Positions 1 to 8,715 of a DNA stretch of 11,551 bases are shown piece by piece. Position numbers and translations under genes: made by a program. The stretch lies in NCBI GenBank assembly GCA_965371945.1, contig CBDVAK010000097.1, positions 1 through 11,551 of the forward strand, given 5' to 3'. Below the pieces are notes generated by a model. That model was not told the DNA's origin. It made no database searches and saw only the letters and a list, made by a program, of their open reading frames with translations. Each line of letters starts with the position of its first letter. The stretch's first letter is position 1. The stretch comes from CBDVAK01 sp965371945 (GTDB lineage Bacteria; Pseudomonadota; Gammaproteobacteria; Competibacterales; JAHEDQ01).

Positions 1-95
1 AACCGGTGAACGATCTGTCCCGCGGGGCATTGGTGGAGGACATCGTCTACACCATCGCACTGACCGCGATCCAGGCGGGTATGCGGCATCGCTAG
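1..95 (+). CDS. C-terminal end of an unidentified protein (5' truncated)
   Basis: An open frame read from base 3 to the TAG at 93-95 gives the last 30 residues of a protein, starting PVNDLSRGALVEDIVYTIAL and ending in GMRHR. The segment looks like one or two amphipathic helices and ends in a basic tail. Most of the gene lies upstream of the window. I do not recognise the family; a regulator C-terminus (for example TetR type) is possible but is only a guess. It converges on the SYLF gene, with 23 bases between the two stop codons and no clear terminator hairpin between them. The composition matches the neighbouring genes. Confidence 0.45.
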   Translation, partial: PVNDLSRGALVEDIVYTIALTAIQAGMRHR

Positions 96-118
96 TGACT
101 TTGTGGACAGAAATTGCC

Positions 119-805
119 TTAGGGTTTCGATCCGGCAGCCACCGTACCCACCAGCAACGTCGCACCGGGGTTGCTGACATTGCGCTGTACGAGGATGTCG
201 ACCGGTGTGACCGGCCGGCCGTAGTAGGCGTGGTTCAATTTATCGCGGATCGCGATGACCGCACCTTCCAGGGTCAGGCCGCCGAACACACCCTTGGATC
301 GCGCAAATTGCAGGATATCCACGGTTGCTGCTTGCGCACCGGCGCCCACCGGCCCCGCCGCGATGCTGGCATCGCCGCCGAGCTGGAACTTGGTGCTGAG
401 CATGGCATCGACACCTTTCTGGGTCATCATCAGCAGCACGACCTCGGCCAGCTCCCCGCCGATCTGCAGTCCCCAGCTAACCGACCCCATGGTGTAGAAA
501 CCGGGTTCGCTCCACTGGCCGGAATCCTTGTCGCGTGCCAGAAACACCCCGGTACCCCCGGAGCCTCCAAAAATAAATCCGGCCTTGAAGAGCCTGGGAA
601 CGATGAGTATGCCCCGCGCATCCTTTATGTGATCCCTGAACCAGCCCATGTTGGGGTCGTTGAGAAAGTTCTCAAAAGTCCCACGCGCGTCGTCGACCAT
701 CACCTGGGCATCGGCGAGCTCCTCGGCAACAGCACTCCCGGCCACCGTCCACAATAGCAACAGGGCTGGTAAGCAGGCGAGCAGCCGCTTCAGGTGGTTG
801 GGCAT
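119..805 (-). CDS. Exported SYLF (YSC84-like) domain protein
   Basis: This 228-residue protein matches the SYLF/YSC84 family, whose members bind lipids in eukaryotes; bacterial members are exported proteins of poorly defined function. Residues 1-27 form a Sec signal peptide: basic MPNHLKR, a Leu-rich core, then AVA before EE, with no lipobox. The mature part carries the family pattern: KDARGILIVPRLFKAGFIFGG, then GSGGTGVFLARD, SEPGFYTMGSVSWGLQIGGE, a hydrophobic stretch with MTQKGVDAML, and KGVFGGLTLEGAVI near the C-terminus. I chose the ATG at 803-805 because GGAG lies 8 bases upstream and the signal peptide then begins properly; an ATG 15 codons further upstream would add an unlikely leader. 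It diverges from the mrp operon. Family assignment is firm; a lipid-binding or envelope role is inferred. Confidence 0.85.
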   Translation of the reverse strand: MPNHLKRLLACLPALLLLWTVAGSAVAEELADAQVMVDDARGTFENFLNDPNMGWFRDHIKDARGILIVPRLFKAGFIFGGSGGTGVFLARDKDSGQWSEPGFYTMGSVSWGLQIGGELAEVVLLMMTQKGVDAMLSTKFQLGGDASIAAGPVGAGAQAATVDILQFARSKGVFGGLTLEGAVIAIRDKLNHAYYGRPVTPVDILVQRNVSNPGATLLVGTVAAGSKP

Positions 806-1097
806 TCTTGTTTCTCCGGGCATGGGCAGGGCATGCCCGGAGGGTAGCAAGGCGGGGCCGGGAAATCACCATAAGCTCGATCCTCGACCTGCAGGGTGGC
901 ACGGCCCGGTTGCCCGTTGATTTCGCCGCACAGGTTGCTGAGCTCTACCGGCTTTAGTGCCTGGCTCCCGGACCAATCCAGGCGGGTTGTGTCCCTGTGC
1001 TTTGAATCTGAGAGGGCTTTGCGGGTAAAGTCCGCTTTCCGATCCTGTTGAGACCTCCACTGGAAAGCGACGGCTACCTGTCGCGCGCCATGATCCG
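806..1097. other. Divergent intergenic region between the SYLF gene and the mrp operon
   Basis: These 292 bases must hold the promoters of both divergent genes. I see no convincing gene here. A 6-bp perfect stem (GCCTGG 959-964, CCAGGC 978-983) encloses a 13-base loop but has no T-run, so it does not look like a terminator. A ten-base palindrome GGGCATGCCC lies near 830, just upstream of the SYLF start. Neither is a recognised operator. Confidence 0.5.
1002..1031 (+). promoter_or_regulatory. Weak candidate sigma-70 promoter for the mrp operon
   Basis: TTGAAT (1002-1007) and TAAAGT (1026-1031) are separated by 18 bases, each matching 4 of 6 consensus positions, about 67 bases before the mnhA start. 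This is the best pair I could find in the gap, but a match this weak arises by chance often. No Na+- or pH-responsive operator is recognisable. Confidence 0.2.
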
Positions 1098-3889
<2,792 letters not shown>

Positions 3890-3890
<1 letters not shown>

Positions 3891-4222
3891 TGGAGGCACT
3901 GGTTGCCGCCTGCGTCGGTACGTTGCTGGCCAGTGGTGTCTATCTGCTGCTGCGAGCCCGTACGTTTCCGGTGGTTCTGGGTGTGATCCTGAGTTCCTAT
4001 GGGGTCAACCTGATGTTGTTCGCCAGTGGTCGCGTGGTGCCCGGGTCGCCCCCGCTGATCGCGGACGGGGTCAGCGACTATGTCGATCCCCTGCCGCAGG
4101 CGCTGGTGCTGACTGCCATCGTGATCGGCTTTGGAATGACGGCTTTTTTGCTCGCGCTGGCATTGCGTGCCCGAGGGGAGCTGGGCAACGATCATGTCGA
4201 CGGCCGCGAGGATCGGCCGTGA
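3890..4222 (+). CDS. mnhC: Na+/H+ antiporter subunit C (MrpC/MnhC, NuoK-like)
   Basis: A 110-residue, three-helix membrane protein homologous to complex I subunit NuoK. Characteristic segments are VVLGVILSSYGVNLMLFASGR (about 28-48) and DPLPQALVLTAIVIGFGMTAF (66-86), the latter strongly conserved in MnhC. The length is normal for the family. In the Mrp complex it sits between subunits A and D in the membrane. AGGGGAT precedes the ATG by about 5 bases, inside the end of mnhA. The start shares one base with the mnhA stop, and the end overlaps the mnhD start, so translation is probably coupled on both sides. The C-terminal tail (RGELGNDHVDGREDRP) is hydrophilic. Confidence 0.95.
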
Positions 4223-5709
4223 GTCATTGGCCGGTCCTGCCAATCCTGGTGCCGTTGCTGGCAGCGGTGTTGCTGTCGATGCGCGTGCGTGGCGTGGTCT
4301 GGATAGCGTCGTTGTCGGTGCTCGTCCAGTTGCTGCTGGCGCTGGCGCTAATGAATACCGCGGTGCGGGAAGGCTACCAGGTCTATGCGCTGGGAAACTG
4401 GCCGCCACCGTTCGGTATCGTGTTGGTGGTCGACCGGCTCAGTGCGCTGATGTTGCTGCTCACCGCGCTGGTGGCGTTGGCTGGACAGGTCTATAGCTGG
4501 CGCAGCAACGATCGTCACGGTCGCCATTTTCATACTTTGTTCCAGTTTCAGATGATGGGTTTGAACGGTGCTTTCCTTACCGGTGACCTGTTCAACCTGT
4601 TCGTCTTTTTCGAAGTGCTGCTGATCGCGTCCTACGGGCTCGCCCTGTACGGAACAGGCAGGGCGCGGGTGCGTGCCGGGATGCACTATGTAGTGCTCAA
4701 TCTGGCCGGTTCAACAGTATTTCTGGTTGCACTGGCCATCATCTACGGTGTCACCGGCACGCTCAACATGGCCCACCTGGCGCGTGTAGTGCCTGCGATT
4801 GCGCCAGCCGATGTGGCGATCCTCGAATCCGGCGCCCTGTTGCTGCTGGTGGTGTTTGCGCTCAAGGCGGCCCTGGTGCCGCTGTACTTCTGGTTGCCGG
4901 CCACCTACAGCGCGGTCACCGCCCCGACGGCGGCATTGTTTGCGATCATGACCAAGGTTGGTGCCTACTCGATCCTGCGGATCTTTACGCTGGTGTTTGG
5001 TGCCGGCGCCGGCCCCCTGGCGGGGGTTGCCGAACCCTGGCTGTTGCCGGTTGCGCTGGTAACGATTGCGCTGGGTGCGATTGGCGCGTTCGCCAGCCAT
5101 GAGTTGCGGCGCCTGGCCAGCTATCTGGTAGTGGTATCGGTCGGTACCCTGTTTGTCGGTATCGGTTTGTTCACCCGCGAGGGAATCGCCGCCGCGCTTT
5201 ACTATATGGCGCACTCGACCCTGGTGATGGCAGCCTTGTTTCTGCTTGCCGACATCATCGCCGTGCAGCGTGGCGACAGCGCCGACCGCCTGTATCCGGG
5301 GCCGGCGTTGCCCAGGCCCTGGTTGACGGGCAGTCTTTATTTTGCCGCCGCGATAGCCGTCGCCGGGTTACCGCCGTTGAGTGGTTTTGTCGGCAAGGTG
5401 CTGATCCTGCTGGCCGGCGGGCAGAGCACGGCATGGCCGTGGATCTGGGCGGTCATCCTGCCCGCCAGCCTGTTGGCGATTATCGCTCTGAGTCGCGCCG
5501 GCAGCATGCTGTTCTGGCGTACCGAGGCACCTGTCACCGCGCCACCCAGTCCGCTGGTGGCGACGGCGCCGGTGGTGGTGCTACTGGGTTTGGGCGCAAT
5601 GCTGGTGCTCGCGGCCGGGCCGGTACAGCGTTATGTCGATGCCACCGCCCGCCAGTTGGTAAACCCGACCGCCTATATCGACGGGGTGCTGGGGATGACC
5701 CATGATTAG
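4219..5709 (+). CDS. mnhD: Na+/H+ antiporter subunit D (MrpD/MnhD)
   Basis: This 496-residue polytopic protein is the second complex-I-like antiporter subunit (NuoM/NuoN type). Key residues are visible: Glu132 in LFVFFEVLLIASYG, Lys216 in ALKAALVPLYFWLP, and Lys246 in TAALFAIMTKVGAYSILR. The usual FAS-HELRRLASYLVVVSVG and LPPLSGFVGKVLIL segments follow. The start is GTG at 4219-4221, overlapping the mnhC stop as GTGA, with GAGGA six bases upstream; this start gives the expected MnhD N-terminus (LPILVPLLAAVLL). The protein ends GMTHD. Its stop codon, TAG 5707-5709, is now made from the TA target site plus the first base of an inserted element. Without the element the next base would also be G, so the C-terminus is unchanged. 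Confidence 0.95.
   Translation: MSHWPVLPILVPLLAAVLLSMRVRGVVWIASLSVLVQLLLALALMNTAVREGYQVYALGNWPPPFGIVLVVDRLSALMLLLTALVALAGQVYSWRSNDRHGRHFHTLFQFQMMGLNGAFLTGDLFNLFVFFEVLLIASYGLALYGTGRARVRAGMHYVVLNLAGSTVFLVALAIIYGVTGTLNMAHLARVVPAIAPADVAILESGALLLLVVFALKAALVPLYFWLPATYSAVTAPTAALFAIMTKVGAYSILRIFTLVFGAGAGPLAGVAEPWLLPVALVTIALGAIGAFASHELRRLASYLVVVSVGTLFVGIGLFTREGIAAALYYMAHSTLVMAALFLLADIIAVQRGDSADRLYPGPALPRPWLTGSLYFAAAIAVAGLPPLSGFVGKVLILLAGGQSTAWPWIWAVILPASLLAIIALSRAGSMLFWRTEAPVTAPPSPLVATAPVVVLLGLGAMLVLAAGPVQRYVDATARQLVNPTAYIDGVLGMTHD
5691..5704 (+). promoter_or_regulatory. Former mnhE ribosome-binding site and start codon
   Basis: GGGGAT (5691-5696) precedes an ATG at 5702-5704 with good spacing, inside the last codons of mnhD. 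Joining this to the sequence beyond the inserted element (one TA kept) gives ATG ATT AGA CTG CTG CCG, in frame with mnhE. This is therefore probably the original mnhE start, in the ATGATTAG overlap style usual for mrp operons. It now begins a 56-codon frame through the element. Confidence 0.6.
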
Positions 5710-5872
5710 TCCGCAGTTCTCACCAGTGTGCGTGAGGATCGCGCAGGGATTTGGATTCACAGGGGATTTTTCGAACGAGTGGAATACTCCCCGTATTGCC
5801 GAGCGAGAAAAATTCTCTGTGGAGACAAAGAACAAACGAGAGCGCGCACATCTGGTGAGAAATGCGGACTAG
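5702..5872 (+). CDS. 56-codon frame crossing the whole inserted element
   Basis: From the former mnhE ATG the frame stays open across the entire element and stops at TAG 5870-5872. It encodes 56 residues beginning MISPQFSPVCVRIAQGFGF and ending RERAHLVRNAD. The stop lies 11 bases inside mnhE relative to its present ATG at 5862, so terminating ribosomes could restart on mnhE. A good Shine-Dalgarno sequence inherited from the old mnhE start precedes it. The peptide is hydrophilic and charged with no recognised domain. It may simply be a by-product of the insertion. It overlaps the mnhD end by 8 bases in another frame. Translation is plausible, function doubtful. Confidence 0.3.
   Translation: MISPQFSPVCVRIAQGFGFTGDFSNEWNTPRIAEREKFSVETKNKRERAHLVRNAD
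5707..5732 (+). repeat. Left terminal inverted repeat of the element
   Basis: Twenty-six bases starting at the TA of the mnhD stop codon. They match the complement of 5845-5871 at 25 of 27 aligned positions; the exceptions are G5716 opposite A5862 and one base missing here. Confidence 0.85.
5845..5871 (-). repeat. Right terminal inverted repeat of the element, carrying the mnhE start
   Basis: Twenty-seven bases ending in TA (5870-5871). On the plus strand this repeat contains GGTGAG (5854-5859) and the ATG at 5862-5864 that now starts mnhE, so the repeat acts as the translation start region of the downstream gene. Confidence 0.85.
5854..5859 (+). promoter_or_regulatory. Ribosome-binding sequence of present mnhE, inside the element
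   Basis: GGTGAG ends only two bases before the mnhE ATG, closer than the usual 5-9 bases, so initiation may be weak on its own or depend on ribosomes arriving from the 56-codon frame. A TGA in the mnhE frame at 5856-5858 excludes any start further upstream. Confidence 0.45.
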
Positions 5873-6353
5873 ACTGCTGCCGCACCCGGCCCTGAGCCTG
5901 TTTCTGCTGGTTGCCTGGTTGCTGTTGAACAACTCGCTGGCGCCGGGACAGATCGTCCTGGGGGCGCTGTTCGGTATCGGTATCCCGCTCATGACCCGGC
6001 GGTTCTGGCCGGAAGCGCCGACGGTGGGGCACTGGGGAATACTGCTGCGCTATGTGGCGGTGCTGCTGTGGGACATCCTGGTCGCCAACATGACCGTCGC
6101 ACGGCTGGTGTTCGTGGCCAACAGCAGTCTGCGCCCGGCTTTTTTCGAGATGGAGCTGCAACTGACCGATGACTTCGCCATCACCGTGCTGACCAGCACC
6201 ATTTCGCTGACACCGGGGACGATATCGGCGGATGTCAGCGAGGATCGGCGCCTGCTGTTGATCCACAGCCTGGATCTGGTCGATGAAAAGGAGCTGGTGG
6301 ACAGCATCCGTCGCCGCTACGAAGCGCCGTTGAAGGAGATATTTTCATGTTGA
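5862..6353 (+). CDS. mnhE: Na+/H+ antiporter subunit E (MrpE/MnhE)
   Basis: A 163-residue protein with N-terminal membrane helices and a C-terminal cytoplasmic domain, a normal length for MnhE. Family marks are LLPHPALSLFLLVAWLLLNN near the start, the SLAPGQIVLGALFGIGIPL helix, and the C-terminal part with TSTISLTPGT (111-120) followed by LLLIHSLDL. MrpE is needed for full antiport activity in characterised systems. The present ATG lies in the right inverted repeat of the inserted element; the frame is closed just upstream, so no longer form is possible. The first three residues (MRT) come from element sequence; the pre-insertion protein would have begun MIRLLPHP. It overlaps mnhF by 7 bases. 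Confidence 0.95.
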   Translation: MRTRLLPHPALSLFLLVAWLLLNNSLAPGQIVLGALFGIGIPLMTRRFWPEAPTVGHWGILLRYVAVLLWDILVANMTVARLVFVANSSLRPAFFEMELQLTDDFAITVLTSTISLTPGTISADVSEDRRLLLIHSLDLVDEKELVDSIRRRYEAPLKEIFSC

Positions 6354-6616
6354 GCGTGGTGCTGCCTATCAGCTTTGCCCTGATCGGCGCCGCATTGCTG
6401 CTCAATGTGTGGAGCCTGTTCCGAGGCCCGGCACTTCCGGATCGCGTGGTGGCGCTGGATACGCTTTACATCAATTCCCTGGCGCTACTGGTGGTCTACG
6501 GCATCTATGGCGCCACCAGTTCCTATTTCGAAGCCGCCCTGCTGATCGCCATGCTCGGCTTCGTTAGCACCGTAGCGTTGTGCCTGTACCTGATGCGCGG
6601 CGACATCATCGAGTAG
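6347..6616 (+). CDS. mnhF: Na+/H+ antiporter subunit F (MrpF/MnhF)
   Basis: An 89-residue protein with three predicted membrane helices. The family signature is clear: LFRGPALPDRVVALDTLYINSLALLVVYGIYG, then YFEAALLIAMLGFVSTVALCLYLMRGDIIE. It is a small membrane subunit of the Mrp complex; homologues have also been linked to efflux of bile salts. AAGGAGA (6333-6339) lies seven bases before the ATG, the best Shine-Dalgarno sequence in this operon. The start overlaps the mnhE stop (ATGTTGA), so the two are probably translationally coupled. Confidence 0.95.
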   Translation: MLSVVLPISFALIGAALLLNVWSLFRGPALPDRVVALDTLYINSLALLVVYGIYGATSSYFEAALLIAMLGFVSTVALCLYLMRGDIIE

Positions 6617-6633
6617 GGGAGCGAGCAACCATC

Positions 6634-6990
6634 ATGCTGATCGAGATCATCGTGTCGCTGTTTCTGCTGTTCGGTTCCGTGTTCGTGCTGATCGGCTCCA
6701 TCGGCCTGGTCAAATTCCCTGATTTTTATACCCGCCTGCACGCCCCCACCAAGGCCACGACTCTGGGTGTCGGCGGCGTGCTGTTGGCCTCGGTGGTCTA
6801 TTTCAGCAGTCGGGGCGATGGCCTCAGTCTGCATGAACTGCTGGTCAGCTTTTTTCTGTTTCTGACGGCGCCAGTGAGCGCCAACCTGCTGATCAGGGCG
6901 GGTGCCCATCTGCAACTGCGTGCGACACCGCGCACGCGCACACCCGAGCGGCTCGAGTCAACCATCGAAAGGCATTCAGGAGACGATTGA
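6634..6990 (+). CDS. mnhG: Na+/H+ antiporter subunit G (MrpG/MnhG)
   Basis: A 118-residue, three-helix protein with the diagnostic MnhG motif GLVKFPDFYTRLHAPTKATT around residues 24-43, followed by a helix, HELLVSFFLFLTAPVSANLL, and a basic hydrophilic tail. I chose the ATG at 6634 because it gives the family N-terminus (MLIEIIVSLFLLFGSVFVLIG) and has GGGGAGCGAG upstream; an in-frame ATG 18 codons earlier would overlap mnhF and add a non-family leader. It follows the mnhF stop by 17 bases, ends the antiporter genes, and is followed 4 bases later by the SerA-like gene. Confidence 0.95.
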   Translation: MLIEIIVSLFLLFGSVFVLIGSIGLVKFPDFYTRLHAPTKATTLGVGGVLLASVVYFSSRGDGLSLHELLVSFFLFLTAPVSANLLIRAGAHLQLRATPRTRTPERLESTIERHSGDD

Positions 6991-6994
6991 CCCC

Positions 6995-8158
6995 ATGTAC
7001 AAGGTTTTGACGTTCAACACCATCCCGGTCAAAGGACTGGAGGAGCTTCCGCGCCAACAATACGAGACCGGAACCGAGATATCACAACCTGATGTGGTGC
7101 TGTTGCGATCCCAGGACCTGCGTGACTGGCAGATTCCGGATTCACTCAAGGCGGTGGGTCGCGCCGGGGTCGGTGTCGACAATATTCCGGTGGACCGGCT
7201 GACCGCCAGGGGCGTGCCGGTGTTCAATGCTCCCGGGGCAAACGCCAACGCAGTCAAGGAACTGGTGTTGGCCGGGATGCTGATGTCGGCGCGTGGCATC
7301 TGTGCTGCGCTGGAGTTTACTGCTGGGCTGGAGGGTAGCGACCAGCAGATCAAGCAGGCAGTGGAGGCTGGCAAGAAACGCTTCAAGGGTATCGAACTCA
7401 AGGGGCGCACTCTGGGAGTGATCGGTCTGGGTTCGGTCGGCGTTCAGGTGGCCAATGCGGCCCACAGCCTGGGCATGCGGGTGGTCGGTTACGATGCCCA
7501 CATGAGCCTGGACAATGCCTGGCGATTGTCATCAAGCACCGTCCAGGCAGGTAGTATCGGCGAGCTTCTGCAGCAGTCCGACTTTGTCACCCTGCATGTG
7601 CCGTTGTCCGACACCACACGCGCGCTGATCAACACCGAGCGGCTTGCGCATCTGCCTGAACATGCCACCTTGTTGAATTTCTCGCGTGACGCCATCGTCG
7701 ATGAGGCAGCCATCACCCAGGCTTTGCAATCCGGACGCCTGCGCCGCTACGTGACCGACTTCCCAAGCCTGGCCTTGAAAGGGGTGCAAGGCGTTCTGAG
7801 CCTGCCTCACCTGGGCGCATCGACGACTGAATCGGAGGACAATTGTGCGGTCATGGTGGCCCAACGCATCCGCGCCTTCCTCGAACACGGCACGATTCGC
7901 AATTCGGTCAACTTTCCCAACCTGGAGATGCCGCGCAGTGGGGGTTGTCGTTTCGTGGTGGTGCATACCAATGTGCCCAGAATGCTGGAAGGCATTACCG
8001 CGGCCATTGCCGACGCGGATATCAATATCGTCGATCTGCTCAACAAGTCGCGTGGTGAAATCGCCTGTACCCTGGTGGATATCGAATGCCAGCCACCCGA
8101 GTCTGTGGTGACTCATATCTGTGGTGTGGAAGGTGTACTCGCGGTCTATGCGCTGTAG
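6995..8158 (+). CDS. SerA-like D-3-phosphoglycerate dehydrogenase family protein with ACT domain
   Basis: A 387-residue member of the NAD-dependent D-2-hydroxyacid dehydrogenases, closest to short-form phosphoglycerate dehydrogenases, which oxidise 3-phosphoglycerate in the first step of serine synthesis. The substrate-domain motif GRAGVGVDNIPV is at 55-66, the NAD-binding GLGSVG at 144-149 with Asp168 at the end of the next strand, Arg231 in LNFSRDAIVDE, and the proton-relay His272 in LPHLGASTTES. A C-terminal ACT-like regulatory domain covers about 317-387. The usual catalytic Glu after DF is not seen: DFPSLALKG has Leu259/Ala260 there. The ATG at 6995 was chosen over an upstream one that would read through mnhG in another frame; AGGAGA lies about 11 bases before it. 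The 4-base gap to mnhG implies cotranscription. Family is firm; activity as PGDH is uncertain. Confidence 0.88.
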   Translation: MYKVLTFNTIPVKGLEELPRQQYETGTEISQPDVVLLRSQDLRDWQIPDSLKAVGRAGVGVDNIPVDRLTARGVPVFNAPGANANAVKELVLAGMLMSARGICAALEFTAGLEGSDQQIKQAVEAGKKRFKGIELKGRTLGVIGLGSVGVQVANAAHSLGMRVVGYDAHMSLDNAWRLSSSTVQAGSIGELLQQSDFVTLHVPLSDTTRALINTERLAHLPEHATLLNFSRDAIVDEAAITQALQSGRLRRYVTDFPSLALKGVQGVLSLPHLGASTTESEDNCAVMVAQRIRAFLEHGTIRNSVNFPNLEMPRSGGCRFVVVHTNVPRMLEGITAAIADADINIVDLLNKSRGEIACTLVDIECQPPESVVTHICGVEGVLAVYAL

Positions 8159-8186
8159 CCCGATCAGCACCCGGTCGAATCGCTAC
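8155..8186. terminator. Possible weak bidirectional terminator hairpin
   Basis: GTAGC (8155-8159), which overlaps the serA-like stop codon, pairs with GCTAC (8182-8186), and GAT/ATC extends the stem after a CC bulge. The hairpin sits in the 35-base gap between two convergent genes, where a shared terminator is expected. There is no T-run on either side and the stem is short, so this is only a candidate. Confidence 0.2.
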
Positions 8187-8193
8187 GAATGCA

Positions 8194-8715
8194 CTACCCA
8201 GGCTGGTTGGGGGGATCGAGATCGTCGGGGCGTGGTTGCTCGTTGCCGGCGTTGTCGAGCAGCCATCGGCGTATCATTTCGACATGTTCGGCCTCCTCTT
8301 CGGCGAATTCGCCCGCCATCCGCCGCACTTGCGGGTCAGGCGTCTGCGCCGCGACCGCGGCGTAGTAGCGCTGCCCCCGGCTTTCGGCCTCCAGCGCCGC
8401 CTGCACGATCGCGGTCTCGGTCATCAGGTAGTCGATATCGGACCAGGCCGCAGTTTCCGGACCTTCGGCATCCAGCCACCTGAATTCCCAGGGTGCCAGC
8501 TTCGGCAGTTCCAGGCCGGCGGTCATGGATTCCACTTCTGCTGCGTGCTTGCTGCTGTAGTGGGCCAGTTTGCGCAATAGCTGCTCGGCCTGATCGTCGT
8601 TGTGGACCGCCATGACATCGGCCAGCTCGGTAAGCCGATCGCAGGATTCCTGTTCCAGTTCCAGAGCATGTGCCAGAAACAACTCGACGCTGTCTATGCC
8701 GCGCAGATCGCTCAT
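8194..8715 (-). CDS. Ferritin-like / rubrerythrin-type diiron-fold protein
   Basis: A 173-residue protein with a four-helix ferritin-like pattern. Acidic helices are visible at about 8-36 (FLAHALELEQESCDRLTELA), 42-64, 95-122 (TETAIVQAALEAESRGQRYY) and 127-153, the last with the ExxH motif E141-H144 in EFAEEEAEHVEM. A middle segment, PKLAPWEFRWLD, resembles ferritin-like proteins I associate with korAB loci. Helix 2 reads HYSSKHAAE, with Ser54 where ExxH would place Glu, so the metal site may be altered. The ATG at 8713-8715 overlaps the korB stop as ATGA and has GGAG eight bases upstream, so it is translationally coupled to korB. A role in protecting or supplying the Fe-S oxidoreductase is inferred from context alone. 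Confidence 0.8.
   Translation of the reverse strand: MSDLRGIDSVELFLAHALELEQESCDRLTELADVMAVHNDDQAEQLLRKLAHYSSKHAAEVESMTAGLELPKLAPWEFRWLDAEGPETAAWSDIDYLMTETAIVQAALEAESRGQRYYAAVAAQTPDPQVRRMAGEFAEEEAEHVEMIRRWLLDNAGNEQPRPDDLDPPNQPG

Larger units (their letters stand above)
5707..5871. mobile_element. MITE-like palindromic element with 26/27-bp TIRs and TA ends, inserted between mnhD and mnhE
   Basis: This 165-base element (TA included at both ends) breaks an otherwise tightly packed operon. Its ends are inverted repeats: the left reads TAGTCCGCA-G-TTCTCACCAG-TGTGCG, and the complement of the right differs by one substitution and one extra base. Both ends carry TA, as expected for a TA target duplication such as IS630/Tc1/mariner-type transposases make. 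The interior is also palindromic: CACAGGGGATTTTTCG (5758-5773) pairs imperfectly with CGAGAAAAATTCTCTGTG (5804-5821), and AATAC (5783-5787) pairs with GTATT (5793-5797) around a 5-base centre at the exact midpoint. No transposase is encoded, so it would have to move in trans. The interior is richer in A/T than its neighbours. The transposase family is inferred only from the TA ends. Confidence 0.85.

Noticed and set aside
959..983. GCCTGG/CCAGGC stem as a terminator
   Set aside because: No T-run follows on either strand and no gene ends into it; it lies between divergent genes.
5720..5992. Minus-strand frame covering the inserted element and the mnhE start
   Set aside because: Probably antisense read-through of the element and mnhE. 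It has no supporting ribosome-binding site or domain; its openness through the element is mentioned in the findings only as a property of the element.
6902..6994. Upstream extension of the SerA-like gene
   Set aside because: It overlaps mnhG in another frame and adds a non-family leader; ATG 6995 gives the normal N-terminus.
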